Origin: Siphonodentalium dalli
Taxonomy: Eukaryota; Mollusca; Scaphopoda; Gadilida; Siphonodentaliidae
Reading direction: 5' to 3'
NCBI GenBank assembly: GCA_032622095.1
Contig: CP136064.1
Location: 113,694,004 to 113,758,003 of the forward strand
DNA length: 64,000 nt
Shown: in pieces, positions 13,701 to 28,700 of the stretch
How the letters are laid out: every line of letters starts with the position of its first letter
Position numbering within the stretch: position 1 is the stretch's first letter
Notes under the pieces: model-generated
Database searches by the model: none
Told to the model about the DNA's origin: nothing
What the model saw: the letters and a program-made list of their open reading frames with translations, nothing else
Made by a program: the position numbers and the translations under genes

Positions 13701-16700
13701 AGTCTACTGTTAATAGCATGTGATGTGTATTGTTGAAACTTTTTTTTTTAATTAGATACCATAGCTTTATTTATCTGCACATAAGAGACATCAGAAAATA
13801 ATATAGCCATATCAATAGCTAAGTAGTCCAAAGGCATGGGATGGAATTGATGAATTGGGTTTAATGTCGCTCCAAACAAATTTACCAGTACATAACACAA
13901 GATTTTGGAATGATTTAAACCAAATTTGGTGTGGTGACTCAGGGTACCTTTGGCAGAGTTATAATGGTGTTAGTTTTTCAAATTTTGCTAACTTTAAAAA
14001 AAAAAAAATGGTTTTTAATTATTTAAACAAAAAATATTTTATTATATATTTTTTTTTTTAACAGTGAATATTTTTTTCAAAAAATGGCCATAACTCAGTT
14101 AAAAATAGTCTGATCAAACCCATATTCGAACTTGATCTGTCTTTTGTGCTGAGAAATTAATATACAAAATTTGGTTCCGATCAGTTAGAAAATATTTGAG
14201 TTATCGCACCATGCGTAAAAGTGTCTACAGACGGATGGACGGACTAACAACGAGTGGTCAATCCGGACATTGACACTATGTTTACCATACTATGGTATGG
14301 GTAAACATAAAAAGAATGGGACCGTAACACAAGAGTAAGTGCCTGGCTGCGCCCCTATTTGACCTGGTGACCCCGAATTGAACAAATCTGAATCTTAGCC
14401 ACATAGGGACCATCCACAGCAAATATTCGGTCTTGCGGTTATGGAAAAGATTTTGGAAAAATTGTTGACAGATGGACTGATGAATGGACAAATGGATGGA
14501 TGGATGGACGAGATGTGATTGCTATAGCTTAGTCTCTGTGAGCTAAAAACACTGCTAAAATTGGAAACCCTTGCCTCTTTTACTCACCTCTCTCTCATGG
14601 ATTTTTCTCTCTTTTCCCTCTCCCCCAGTTCATCAGTTTTCCTTTTTCTCTCCAACTGGGGCCTTCTTATCTCTGGATTTGACCTTGTAACTGCATCAGT
14701 CAGTATAACCTTAAATGATAATATAAAATTGAATAAAGTCTGTTGTCTGAGCCGCATTTTGGTCAAGCCTGCAAAAGTGTGACTGTCATTTGCAGAATGA
14801 GGTCCCCATAGGATGAATTTAGTGACGTTATCCTGCATGGCATGCTAGTGTCACAAAATTCACCCTCTGTGGACCTCATTCTGCTTAGGCCTTATCATCT
14901 GTGAAGTATCCCTGGTCTCAAATTATTAGTGTTCAATCGTTTTGTTAATGTTTTCCGTTCTAGAGTTATTTATCTTTTTTAAAATGAAAATATTGGGTTT
15001 TTTTTCAACCATATGATTCTTTGTCGGTTCGTGGAGGTATGCCAGCACCGCCAGTGCAACCTCTTTTTTAAACCTGTAGTGAACTCAGTATCCAAACTAT
15101 ATGATATAGTTCTTTCCCTCGCTGTGTTCGATCGACCACCACCACATGTCGACTCAACATTTTTAAAATTCCTAACTCTATGAGAGTCTTACTTCCCTTG
15201 TCTGATTCAGATCTGACATGAGTTATTAAAGTTGCAGGGACGACCACGAACGAGCCTGCAAATAGTGTGTCTGTCATTTGTAGAATGAGGTCCCCAGAGG
15301 GTGAATTTATTGATGCTATCCTGCACAGCGGGCTAGCAGCACCAAATTCACCCTCTGGAACCTCATTCTGCTTAGGCTTCAACTGTTATGGGAAACCTAC
15401 GATCATATTGAAATTCCCCAGTTGAAGTTGGTGATGTTCACCCATTAGTCACCTCGATTATGCATTTTATCTTCTGCAAAATAGTGGTATAGAAACTGAA
15501 CGGAAACGAAAAAGTAACTCAATAGATTGCCATCATAGTACATGAAATCCAAATTTCATTGAGATACATAAAAAAAAAAAACATTTCCAGATAAACAAAA
15601 ATGAATAACTCGAAAACAGAAAATCCAGAAAAAAATGATTTAACACGTTGAATGCCCTCATAATAGTGAACATCGATGCCCAATTTCATTCAGATCCGAC
15701 AACCGGTGTTTCAGATATCTGCCCGGAAAAACGGACAAAATGGATGAAGGGATAAATGTCTGGATAACCCGATGGACGGACAGCTCAATGGACGGCTGGA
15801 CAAGGTCAATCCAATATACCCTGTATTCTCTTCGGGAGTGGGTAGTATAAATATTAGGATGTGGAGAGATGATGGAATTTAACACAGGCAGTCATTGAAA
15901 CTGTTACAAGTTACATGGGCATTTGCTTTGTCGGCAAACGGCTGCAGTTAATATCCTGAACAGTGGCAAATTTAGTACCCTTACCAACACAATGAACAAA
16001 TGTAATCAACGACAGACCGTTTAGCAGCACAGACAACAACCAACCGATATTTACAGTAATTAAAGGTCAGTAACCGGACCCCATTAAATAACTTACATTT
16101 GTCGAAAGTGCTGTTTGTGATATTATAAATCCGGCTTGGAATGTATGGAATAAATAAATCCGATACGTAGGAATAATGCACAATATAGTATAAGTGTAGT
16201 GTGATCTCTAGTTAATCCACTATTTAACACAAAAGTAAATTGAAATGTCATGAATCGGCATAATTGCAATTCGTTGAACAATCTTGGTGAAATACTGACC
16301 ATGGGGTATACCTATGACCAATGGCTGAGATACTCAGGCAGACGTACCAAAAGTACACATTTCAGATAAACAAAGATGAATAACTCTAGAATGGAAAACC
16401 TGAACAAAACGATTGGACACTCCTCATAGTAGTGAACATCCATACCACATTTCATTAAGATCTGACGACAAGTGGTTGAGATTACTGCCGGGACGGATGG
16501 ACGCCCCAACTGATTGACGAACGGAGAATCGGATGCATGTAATCCATTAAGTCTTTGGTCAACGGGGGTATAAAACGCAGGATACAACATTTCCATAAAA
16601 ATTAATTACTCTACCTTCCTCCTACTCTCGTCGGGCCTTTTGGGCTCCACCACTATCTTTCTCTTGCTTTCAGCCGCTACTCTTCGATGATGTTCTGCTT

Positions 16701-19700
16701 CCATCCATCTTTCATCAGCTCTTCTTAGCAATCTGCCATCGTTTGGACGATACGTTCCGTATTTCTCTCGATTTCCAATTCGCTCCTTGATACCTTCAAA
16801 ACACAAGATCAAACAGGCATCAGCGGAATCGGAATATCATACAAGATGGTGCTGATGTGACAAATTTTTCAACCCTCCTAGAAATCTCATCTTTTCTGAA
16901 CTGTTGAAATTCAATTGTCATTCTTGTTGAACATTGACAGGCCGAGAGCCGCTAACTTTAGTTTCTCATTCACCAAGCATCCGTATCTGATCGGAAGACA
17001 AATTTTGAATGGAGCACTTGGTCATTGGCAACACACGTAAAATACATCACTGCCCTGCCAGAAGTCGCGTAATCGAGTAAACTGTAACTTTGTTTTCTAT
17101 AGATACGGTTAACAGAAAGTTGTTCTGGCACCTTTACAGGTAACCCAATGGAACGTACCTAGCAATTTGATCACCGCATAAAGGGTATTTCAATTCAAAG
17201 CATGTAAGATTGATAAAAAGTAATTTTCGTGAAGTTTCTTAGAAATGTTTTGGTGGAATTAATTACAATGGAGATAAACGAACCCTGTTTCATTGGATAA
17301 TCGTGGATTCGAGCATGAGATCAGTTTGTGAACTGTTTTCATGCTCGAATCCCAAAATATCCAACTCAACACTGCTCAACAGAGTACATGAATGTTTATC
17401 CCCTAAATGGAGGTAATTCATGAGTCAGAAATAGGGTGACATGTTTTTGAGAATAACTGAAAGTAGATATAGAGGATCTCCAACGAGTTATGTTGGGATA
17501 TAAGATTTTATGAAACAAGTTTGATAAATGTGATTCACAACGAGTCGTAGACGAGTTGTGAATCAAATTTATGAAACGAGTTTCATAAAATCTTATATCC
17601 CAACATAACGAGTTGAAGATCTTGTATATCACATGAAAAAAACTAAAGCTTTATGCCTTTTTAACAACATCAGCTCTGTGGAGAACACGCAAACTGTATA
17701 CAAGTCTTGTGTTGACTCAGACGCTTCACCACTATATGTCAGTACTGCGCTACACGCGCAACGAAATATAGTCCCTTTTAGTTTCGTCTTTATTTGACGT
17801 CTATTGTGTTATTTATTGGTAACATTTGTCAATAATATAATTTTAATCAAGATAATCAATTTTCAATAGTAATTCACAGCTATCTTTTGGTACGGAATCA
17901 AAATTACGTCACCCGTGCAGGTATACAATGAAAGTGATTACCGCTTAGACTATTAGCCACTAGTGACAGATAAGAAAATATGTAATGGATTTTTCAATGA
18001 TATTATAGGGGTTTCATGTGATATATTATTATATCACATGAAACCCAAGCCATTACATATTTCCTTATCTCTCACTAGTTACATATCACTTGGCATCACG
18101 CCAACAAAATGACCGCACGTCTTTACATTGATTCAAGCAAATTAATGCTATTTCAAAAACCCACGCATGACACCAACACCAGACAATGCAAAATGAATGC
18201 CTTTTTCATTAAAGTTAAATTCTTGTCCAAATCACCTGTTTCTCCTTCAGATACAAACAACTGTATGTATTGAAAATATCGAAGGGGAGGCTCTGAAAAT
18301 ATTTATTTTATGATTAGTAAAAGTAACTAATGCAAGCATTTTCAAACTTTGAAGATATGAGTGGAAAGACAAATCAAAGCCGTTGACAAAAATGAAGCCG
18401 ATTCTTGAGATTTTGATGCAATTATCTCTGCTGATGAGTTGAAGTAGATAAAATGCATTTTCGATAGTTCACCACCAATGTTCAGAAAATGATATGGAAT
18501 TTCACACTTCAGTATATAATGAGAAATCATTGAAATTTCAGTGCTTTTTAAAAAAAAGCATTACTCCTAATGGGCTCATATATACCGAATATCAACAAAA
18601 TCAGTGGATATTTATTCAAGTTATCAAGCGCGATCAAAATTCACAAAAATAAACTAATTACGGGCTGTAACTCTGCCCACAATAAGCGGACCTGGCCGTT
18701 TTTCGAACTCAACCAAGATATTGTTGAGGAAGTCTCATTGACCGAATATCAACAAAATTATTAATATTTGTTCAAGTGTTCAAGTTATCGCGCTAACGCC
18801 ATCTGTAGATACCCGCTGGCCACCCATCCGCAAACCAACCATGCCTAACTATAGGTCAAGTTTTTTTTAAATAGATATCATATTTTCTAAAAATTAGGTT
18901 TTAAAAATCTTATTTATATATATATGTAGATACCGCAAAAAGATAAACATATAACAAAAGTATACATTGAAATTCAATGATTGAATGCAGGAATTTCCTT
19001 TATAAGATCCATTGTACTGATGGTAGCATGCAACTCCAGTATATACATGTAGGTTACAATGATCAATATTATTTCAATGCTAATCCAGTTGTTTATAATG
19101 AGAATTTGTTCACACACATAACAAAGCAATGAATCTATATATATACAAGACAGTGAATGCCTGTGGGGTCGCTCACCTGATTGTAAGGCTGAGAAGACTG
19201 GGAATCTGAACACTACCACAATCAGTACTTGTCAAGTTTTAATACTACAAAACAAGTAGTTAGAACTACACTAAGCTTAGAAATTTAGTGTTCACATTGA
19301 CATACATACATACACAGTCTTAAATTAATTAAATTGAGGGTAGAGTATTAAATCTACAAAGTCTGCCCGTCTTGAATAACAGCAAACTTTATTATGTGTA
19401 CCAAACATTAAATTACCATAACATAAATCAGAAGGTTTTTTTAAATCTGAAAAGTTTATGTTATGAAGAACTGAATTCTACAGGCAGTTCATATTCAATT
19501 TAAATGTGAAAATAGCAGAACAAGCCAGACAAAGGGTGTGAAAGGTTTTAAATAACCATGACAATCATGTAAGCTTAATGAAAAGCACCAGAAAATCACT
19601 CAACACTTACTATTAAAATATTCAAAAGAGGTTTGGCATTCATACACACATGTTGCCAACATCACCAGTATATTTGCGACAAAGATGTGTATGTATAGCA

Positions 19701-22700
19701 TGGCTTTCTCTAATGTGGTGACAAACCCTGACTAGATGACTAAATGGTCGTCAAGTCTCTATTTTAATTATAATTTTATTTATACTTATTTATAATTTAT
19801 ACTCCCAATAACAAGTAGAATATTGATCATGAACACACTAATAAAATACATGTACTCTTTGCAAAAGCAAAATTGGGAATCCTGAAATCAAAATCTGTGA
19901 TCCTCACAAAGATGAGTACTGTTTTACTCAGCTTATTATATGAGTGGGTCCCAGAATGCCATATCTATCTACTCAAGGATGAACATCATACAATACAGGA
20001 AATCTGTATATATTTCAATATTCATTGGCATTGGCATTACAGGGACAACCAAAAACACGGTAAATCTGTGAGAACGATGGAATTTTTTGTTTCTTCAGTG
20101 CAATTATTTCCTCATCAGAAGCCTCTTCTCTTGAATAATGCTCAATAATTTTATATTGATTTTAGTATTTATAATTGTCCTTAGAGATGTATTTGAAGAA
20201 AAAAAATTACATGACATTGGAAAAATATCCCCCCTCTCCAAACCACTGTTAGCGTGTCGCTGCGAGAGTAGTATATAGGTTATTTATTTGGATGACTGAC
20301 TACCAAATCAGATGGGCAATTAATCTCCCACTCCTTGTTCAATTTTGAGGAGAAACATGTGTGCCCCACTATGCTATGAGTTTCAAGACCTAGTGGAATT
20401 AATTTCATTCATAACAATGTAAGCCAGGCATCGCATTTGTTCAGCTGAGAGAACTGTTGACATTGACATTTCTAAATACTTTATAATGACCAGACAAGAT
20501 GTGCAGAATACTAGTACAGTAAAACCTCTCCAAACCGGACCCTCTATAAACCAAATCCCTCTCCATAATGAACAAATTGTCCAGTTCCGAATTCACCTAA
20601 GTGCATTCTAAATAAAAATTACCTCTGCAAACAGGAACCTCTCTATCGACCATCAGATGGTTTACTTAGTCCATAATTGAATGCATACATTTAATTTTTA
20701 CCTCCAAAATCCAAAAGCAGATTGCAATACCAACCGAACAGCAAGTGCAGTAGATTTGACATACTTGATACTGAGCTCTTGTTGGCTTTGGTGTAGACTG
20801 GGGATCTTTTATAAGTTTAAATTTCTGCTCAACATTCAACTCTGAGCGGTTGTTTTCGTGACGGCTCATTCATTGTGATACATGTATGTTGATTAAACCT
20901 GTATTGCTGACAATACATTACAATCATGTACTTTGAGCAAATTAGAGTTTAGTTTGGACAGTGGTTGTAAAAATAAGAATCCAACTCACTGCAATGATTG
21001 ATGTATAAACAAAATGTTAGTGCTTTAATTCCCCGTGTCAGGTCACCATTGTTCACTCAATACACATGTGAAATAAGCATAGTTATCTAATCAGACACCT
21101 GCTGTTATAATACTGTTAATTAATCCATTAGTTAAATTGGTACGCATATACAAGAGTACGAAACTACTATACCTGTGCTACTATATCAGAAACATTTTTT
21201 AAAACCGTGAATCATCGTTTGTCTCCTGTCATATCTATAGATTGATTATGTGTTAATTATAACATGTTCTAATTCTTATTATACATGTACCATGCTTTAT
21301 CTATTAGTATTTATATTTTATTTCGTAATTTATTGAATACAGTTTAATTAATCAATAATGAGTTGGTTGGACTTCGACAACTCTTAGTAGCTAGCAACGG
21401 CAATACATTCCGATCGTAGTGTGATTTTCTATAAACAGAACACCTCTCTATAAAACCGAACAGAAGGTCCGGTCTTAAGGGTGTTTGGTTTGGAGAGGTT
21501 TTACTGCAGTAGAGACTGTAGACATTCTATCTGGTAGCATCTGCCATATGTGTATATATCATTATAACAGAAAGTTTTAATTAAATATCCAGTCCTCAAA
21601 ATTGACCATGGCAATAAACAATGCCATGGCAAAGCCCATGACAACATGTGGAATCTAACAGGCCATAGCATTAAATTTGCCATGGCAGATTTTTCCTAAT
21701 TTTGAGGGCTGAATATCTGTTTAATTATCAGCTACATGTATTTACACATTGGCATATAAATAATATAGCCATATCAGCAGTAGTCAAAAGGCATGGAATC
21801 GTTGAATTTGGCAGGGACAGCTCACCCCCCCCCCCCTTCACAAATTGTCCACCTTAAGGGTAGGTGTCATGTCAGAAATTTCCGGGGGAGGAGGGAGGGG
21901 GTGCAAATATATCAGGCTGGATCAAGAGTGGGGAGGATGTAGTTGGAATTAGGTTAATAATTCCCAACCAAATCTTACAAAAACAAGAGGTACGCTGTCG
22001 ATTGGCATTTGCCCCCGACCGTAGCAATTCGGATTAAGCATGGACGAAACTGCGGATATCCGAGGAGGTCTATATGACCATTCCAAAAGAAGTTCGTACA
22101 GAAATGTTGACTAAAAACCCCAAAACAAGCGATCCGGAAACCCAAAAACAAACGAAAATTCAAATTTTCTAAGTTGAAAAAAGGGCCATAACTCTGGCAA
22201 AAATCATCAGATCATACCCAAATTCGCACTTGACATGTATTTTGATATAACTGATCCACAAAAATACGGGATTTGCAATCGTACCACCAAAGCTCACGCT
22301 ATCATCTGGAAACCCAAAAAACAAGAGAAAAATTGAATTTCCTAAGTAAAAAAGGGCCATAACTCTGGTGAAAATGGGTGGACGAAACCAGCGCTATGCA
22401 TGTAGCTGTTCCCCCATGCTGCTCTATCACCATACCAAATATCAGCTAAATCTGCCTAGCGGTTGCTGAACAATAATGTAAAATGTTTGTACGGACGGAC
22501 AAAATTTAATTTTCTAAGTCAAAAAAGGGCTATAACTCTGGGGAAAATGGGTGGACAAAACCCGCGCTATGCATGTAGCTGTTCCCCCATGCTGCTCTAT
22601 CACCATACCAAATATCAGCTAAATATGCCCAGCAGTTGCTGAACAATAATGCAAAATGTTTGTACGGACGTACGGAAGTACGGACGTACAGAGACGTCGA

Positions 22701-25700
22701 CTATATACCCGCCGACTTCAAGTCGGGGGCATAATTAATACAGGAGTGTATCATGGAAGAAACTTTAATGAAATATTATGGTAATAAATGCTGACTAGAA
22801 GGTACAATTTTTTTTTAAACCCATCGTCTGTCTGTCTCTGTGTGTGTTTGTTTGTAACTAGGACTTCACAGTATATCAATATAATATCGAATATCGATAT
22901 ATATTTTTAATTATCGGATCGTGTCGAGCTAAAACTAAATTATTGAGTACTCTAACCGACAGTGTCGTAATGAGCAAAAGGGTGCGACAGTCACCACCAT
23001 CGCTGGTGAGACAAAGATTCTAAAACGTTAAAAATAATTAGTGTGCCAAGAAGCCTACTCATTCATAAATGATTGTGTTGATTAAACCCCGTTATGGTGC
23101 TATAATCTGTGTTTTAACAGGTTAGTTTGTGCTGGGGATAAACTGGCATGAAGCTATATAAGATATAATGTTGGTGTCTTTAAATTAGCCTAAACTGAAT
23201 ATCATCTATAACTGGATTCCTTGCCAGCATCATGATGCCAATCTATATACATGTAGTTGATAAGAAACATTTAAGAGACATGTTACAATTCTTCGATCAT
23301 TGGTACAAGTTGCCTGGTCGCAACTTCTTTGGTGAGAAATCTGTATAACAACATACGTGAAAGAGTTATCAAGTTAGATTTGGGAATGCGATGTGCAGCA
23401 TTTCAGCGTAGAAATACATGTGGTCATCAGTAGGCATGACACCACATTTGGATTGACTGTAAAATCCATAGACAGTGAATGGAGACTACAAGGTCGTGTT
23501 CTAGAAACATTATATTTAGTGATCTGTGAATCAGGGATTTTGCATCGATCTCCTTCCTGATATCGACATCGAATCGATTCTCAAATCGAATCAGCTAGTG
23601 ATTGTCTGATTGACATTGTTTACTTTGGTGTCTCATGACAAAAACACTGCAAAATTCACTAGCTACCATGTAAGAATGTTAATCTTCTTAAACATCCCTT
23701 GGAACTTGTGTTTTCTTTAGGAAAACCATGATATAGGCAAGTCACTCTCCGTCTCATGGAGGGTTTGGGATACGCACTGAATAAGGTAAAGAAACTGCTT
23801 CCATATCAAACTCTTAGAACTCTATACTACTCTATTGTTCAAAGTCGTTTACTGTATGGCATTGAAGTATGGGGTCACAGCAAACATGTTCATAGACTGT
23901 TTCTGCTTCAGAAGAAGACTATTAGAATTATAAACAATAAGCGCTATAACTCACACACTGATCCCTTATTTAGCAAAAATAAAAAATTTAAAGTTCAAGA
24001 TCTATACGAACTCAATGTTGCACTGTTTATGCAAGAGTGGCGGAACAGAGGTCTTCCAGATTCTTTTAATTCATTTTTTGAAATAAATAAAGCAAATACC
24101 CGACAGAAGGGTCTCTTTAAATTCTCGAAATCGCGGATAAAGTTCCTTGATTCATTCCCGACATTTAAATTCCCCGCAAGTTTGGAATAACCTATCCAAA
24201 GAACTTCGATCGGAACCGACACAATGCAATTTAAAAAAAAAAAATTATCAGTAAATTCATTGATTCATATCCCACGTCAGTGACTTGTAATAATCCATAC
24301 TGCCCAGAATGCGTACGTTAACGATGGCACCATGCATAACTCTTAATATCAAGCATGTAAGGTTCGTTCTAGATTTGTTGATCGCGATTTGCTATTTAGT
24401 ACATGTGTGACGCTTCAAACCAGTATGCACCGTGCAACGACTCCACACCTTCCATCACATTCGACAATATAATGTTCTAGTGTTCTAACTGGATCTCATC
24501 CAACTGGCCTGGCGGGTTTCTTTGAAAATGAGGGCAACCTTGGTTTACATGTAAATAAATGTCTGTTTTTAAGAAACCCGCTAGACCACATGCCACATGC
24601 ACTCCATCGGGTCCGTCAAAGAAGAGCATATGCATATACATAATTATGTCTGATATATACTAACTATTACATTTAATCGTTGACATAACTGGAGTTGACA
24701 CAATACAAATTATGATGGGGTTGGCAGGAAGACAGCCATGCACGAGGTTATGCCAACCCCAGGCTGAGTGCACCCCATTTGGGAGTCAGCATGATGTGGA
24801 TCGTCATATATCCATATCTTGCTGACCCTCAACTGGGCAAGTAACTGATCTTATGCACTTGACGATTCAATCCTATTTATGATTATTTTTGTATTTCCTG
24901 TATTCTTGTATATTTAATACACTTTTGCCAATAAATTATCTATCTATCTATCTACGTTGCATTGAATTTCTATATAGCTGTGTCATGAGGAACATGACAC
25001 AAGATGTGACAGTAAGACACTTACAAATTTCACACACTTGGATATGGGTACACCTATGAGCTATATAATTGTTGTAGTCCGATACCAATGGTAATTACCT
25101 ATTACATTTTTCACACCACAATAGATCAAATACCTGCATCACATATCCACAGTAATTGTCTTCACTGAGGGGGTCCAATAAAACATACATAGATTACAAG
25201 TGTTAAATGTTATCAACAAGATTCAACGGATAGAAACTTGGTGCAACATGCTCGATTTGCCGGGAAACAGAAACTGAAAGTAGGAAATTTCTAGGAATAC
25301 TGCCGGCAGTGTCGCAAATAACGGGTCGCATATAATGATGTCCATTTAAGAACATATAATAGACCGATTGTTCGAAGGTTTCTGTTCATTCCAATCTATG
25401 TTTTGTACCGCATAATGGCGACTGACATAGAATTTTATTCATATATCTGAATTGGATATCTGAAGTTCTAAACATAAGGTAATCAATTGACTTCTGCATC
25501 TAACGTTCACTGCACCGTGTAGACAATTTATATAGTGTTGATACAGATTACAAATATATGCGGCGAATCGATCACTGTCACAGGTTGCGATCGAGCCACA
25601 TAATTTGCATAATCTATTCTGAACGACATACATTCAAAATTACATACGTTGGCTAAATTTTTTGTGATTTCAGGTCGTTCAAAAAATGGTATGTGTTATC

Positions 25701-28700
25701 TAGAAACAAATAATGAGAATACTCCAAAGTAGCACCGATTTGAAAATATCCGAATCAGCGGACCGATTCGGTGTCGATCTCGAATTGGGTGCCCGATATC
25801 GACATTGATTGAATCTCAAATACCTGCAGGTCCCTAATTATATTATAATCCCCCGATAACACTGGGATGTTAATCCTGATCAACTCATGCATAACAGCAG
25901 ACAATGGGCAAAGCGTTATAATAGCGGTTGACATTCTCAGATGGCAACCCCTTTCCGGCTGCAGGCACAATTTTAATCTGGCTGTCAACAGCTCGATGAA
26001 AGATGAAAATATACTACCTGGTGTTTGCTGCGGAATAGTTTCAGCTTTCTCTACCAGCTGAATTTGTCAGCGCAAACCTAAGCTCCATTCGGTGGGAAAT
26101 GAAGGATATTTTGTTATGCAAATTATGTTCATATTGTGTTAGCCACTTTGAACAGTCATTTCGTTCCAATTCTGTGTTAATTAAATAAACGTATATTACG
26201 TTGAATTATCGTTTAGTTCTTACTTTCAATAACCACATGTCTCAGACGATTCACCAAATTTCATGCCGATTGGTCAAAGAAAGAATACCTGAGATCGAAA
26301 GTGTTTCCCAAAGGCCGTAAATGTGATTTGTTTTCCCTTACAATCGGAACAGGTGCTGGCACGGATACCTCCAACGAAAGTCAATGACACTGTAGCTCAA
26401 TTTGGGGAGCGTTAGTAATGTTATGCTGTGCAGTCAATAGAATGATAAAGAAGGAAAGTCAAAAAGTTTCAGTAAATGGATATTATTGTTTATATGAAAT
26501 TAACTTCATCTCAAACATTTCTCAACTAAATGTGGGCTGCACGGTGTGCTGATGGATTAAAATGTGAAATCGAAGATGGCTCCAGGCGTGCATGTTTTTT
26601 TGTTTTTTTGGAAGAATTAGACAGCTTCCATATAGAAGTAACACCAAAGAACCATATGAAGTTTGGATGAGGGATGAGGCGTGCGTGTAGGGTGCACCAA
26701 AGGATTTAAAGAGTAAAATCCAAGATGGCCACTGTCGACCATGGATTTTGGAAAACATTGTTGGCTCCTATCTAGAGGTAACCGCGAAGATCCTTATGAA
26801 GTTTGGTGATGATCGGATGGGGGATGTGGCCTGTAGGTTGACCCGAAGGATTTAGTCATGCAAAGAGTAAACTACAAGATGGCAACCAGCAGCCATGTAT
26901 TTCGGAAATAATCGATGGCTCCCATTTAGAGGTCACCACGAATGAAGTTTGGTGGCGATTAGATGAGGAATGTGGTCTGTAGGGTGTGTCAAAGGATTTA
27001 GTCATGCAAGGAGTAAAATTCAAGATGGCTGCTGGTGGCCATATTTATCATTGAAAATCGCTAAAATTTGATAGCTCCCATCTAGAGGTATTCCTAAACA
27101 TGTCTGTAAATTTTTTTAACATTTCTCCAATAAATGCGTGCTGCAGGCTGTGCCAATAGATTCAAATCTGAAATCCAAAATGGCCATGTTTTTTTTTAAA
27201 TTTCAGAAAAAAAATATGAAGTTTGGTGATGATCGGATGAGGGATGCGGCCTGCAGGGTGAGCCAAAGGAGATTGAAATTGTCGATGGACGGGCGCACGT
27301 TTGCTGATGCCAACCCAATGCAATAGCTCAAACAAGTAGAGCTAAAAATGCTGATTAGCTGCTGATCTGCAATTTACAAACTAAAATTCTGAACAACAGA
27401 TTCCACTGAACTCAGTTTAACTCAAATAAAACAAAGTATTTCGTTTGGAGTTTGTGCATGGGATGTGGGACTGAGGGAGTATACTCGAAAACAGCGAGGT
27501 GACAGCCCGGGACACAGTTTGACTGCACTTTCAGCAGTTCAAAATCCTGTTTGAAAAGAACAGCAGTACAGTGGGTACCGCTCAGCAGAATCACACAAAC
27601 TCAGTAAGAAATTGAAAATTCTGACCAGGAGTAACACAGTTACATCACTGATGATTAACTGATTGCAACGAATCCTACACTTGGTTCCTGAGTAAGACAT
27701 GATCAGTAGCACGGACCACATGTACAGTTGTCTACACCATCCTGGTTAACGCTTTGTCGGGCAAATGTTTAGTAGTAATCAGCCTCTCGCATTTTAATTT
27801 ACCGTAGATTTCTGTCCCAACTTTCTGACCCACTATTTCCCCCCAAAATGCGCAATATACATCGGTAAGTCATTGGGGGGGGGCTGAGATTTAATTGGCA
27901 GTTGCTGCGACGAACAGTGCAGACCTTTTTCCTCAAAACAAGGTCTGTATCAAATAAATGTTTAATTAAAAATAACAATTAAAATATTAATAGTTATTAT
28001 CAGTGTATTTATTCCCTTTCCAATGAATACAAAATTATCAATTACACAAATCCAGCATGATGTCATCTCCATCTGAGAAATGGCTTTTGATTTTACAAAT
28101 TGTTTTGACTGGTACTGTGAACAAAATACAAAAAAGTAGTCATGCAGAATGTGCATGACATAACTACTAGTAACACCTCAGACGGTATGACAATGTGTCT
28201 TTTGCCAACCGCATTAGTCTTTGATGTCGGCTTTTAATAATGCTACTGTTATAAAAGTTGTTTTATCACATAATTAACCCACAAAACCAGCTTCATAATT
28301 ATTGGTAAGACATACGTGTAATATTAGCGTGTGCGATGACGTCACGCCATTATTTAAATTACTTGCGATCGCTGAAATTTATGATTATTGTTTTCGATGA
28401 ATACTTCGCGTTTATTTGATCATGTTATAAAAGGCATCTCAAACTTGTTCTATTTTATACGTAATTTATCAACTTCGTCCACTAAATTCTATTTGAGCCT
28501 CGGTAAACCTCGGCTCAAATCGTATTTAGTGAACTCGGTTGATAAATTCCTTATAAAATAGAATCTCATGTGAGATCCTCTATGTATCCATTGTATGCTG
28601 TTGTGCTTGCATGCTTTTAGTTCATTAACTTGAGATCTAAGAAAGACAATCTGTTTTAATTTGGTTTCTATACAAAGCTTCAATGTTCCTGCTTGTTGTC

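Noticed and set aside
28337-28344. Internal CDK11 promoter at a lone TGACGTCA
   Set aside because: Single site without other promoter elements or a nearby exon; the same 8-mer also occurs inside exon G.
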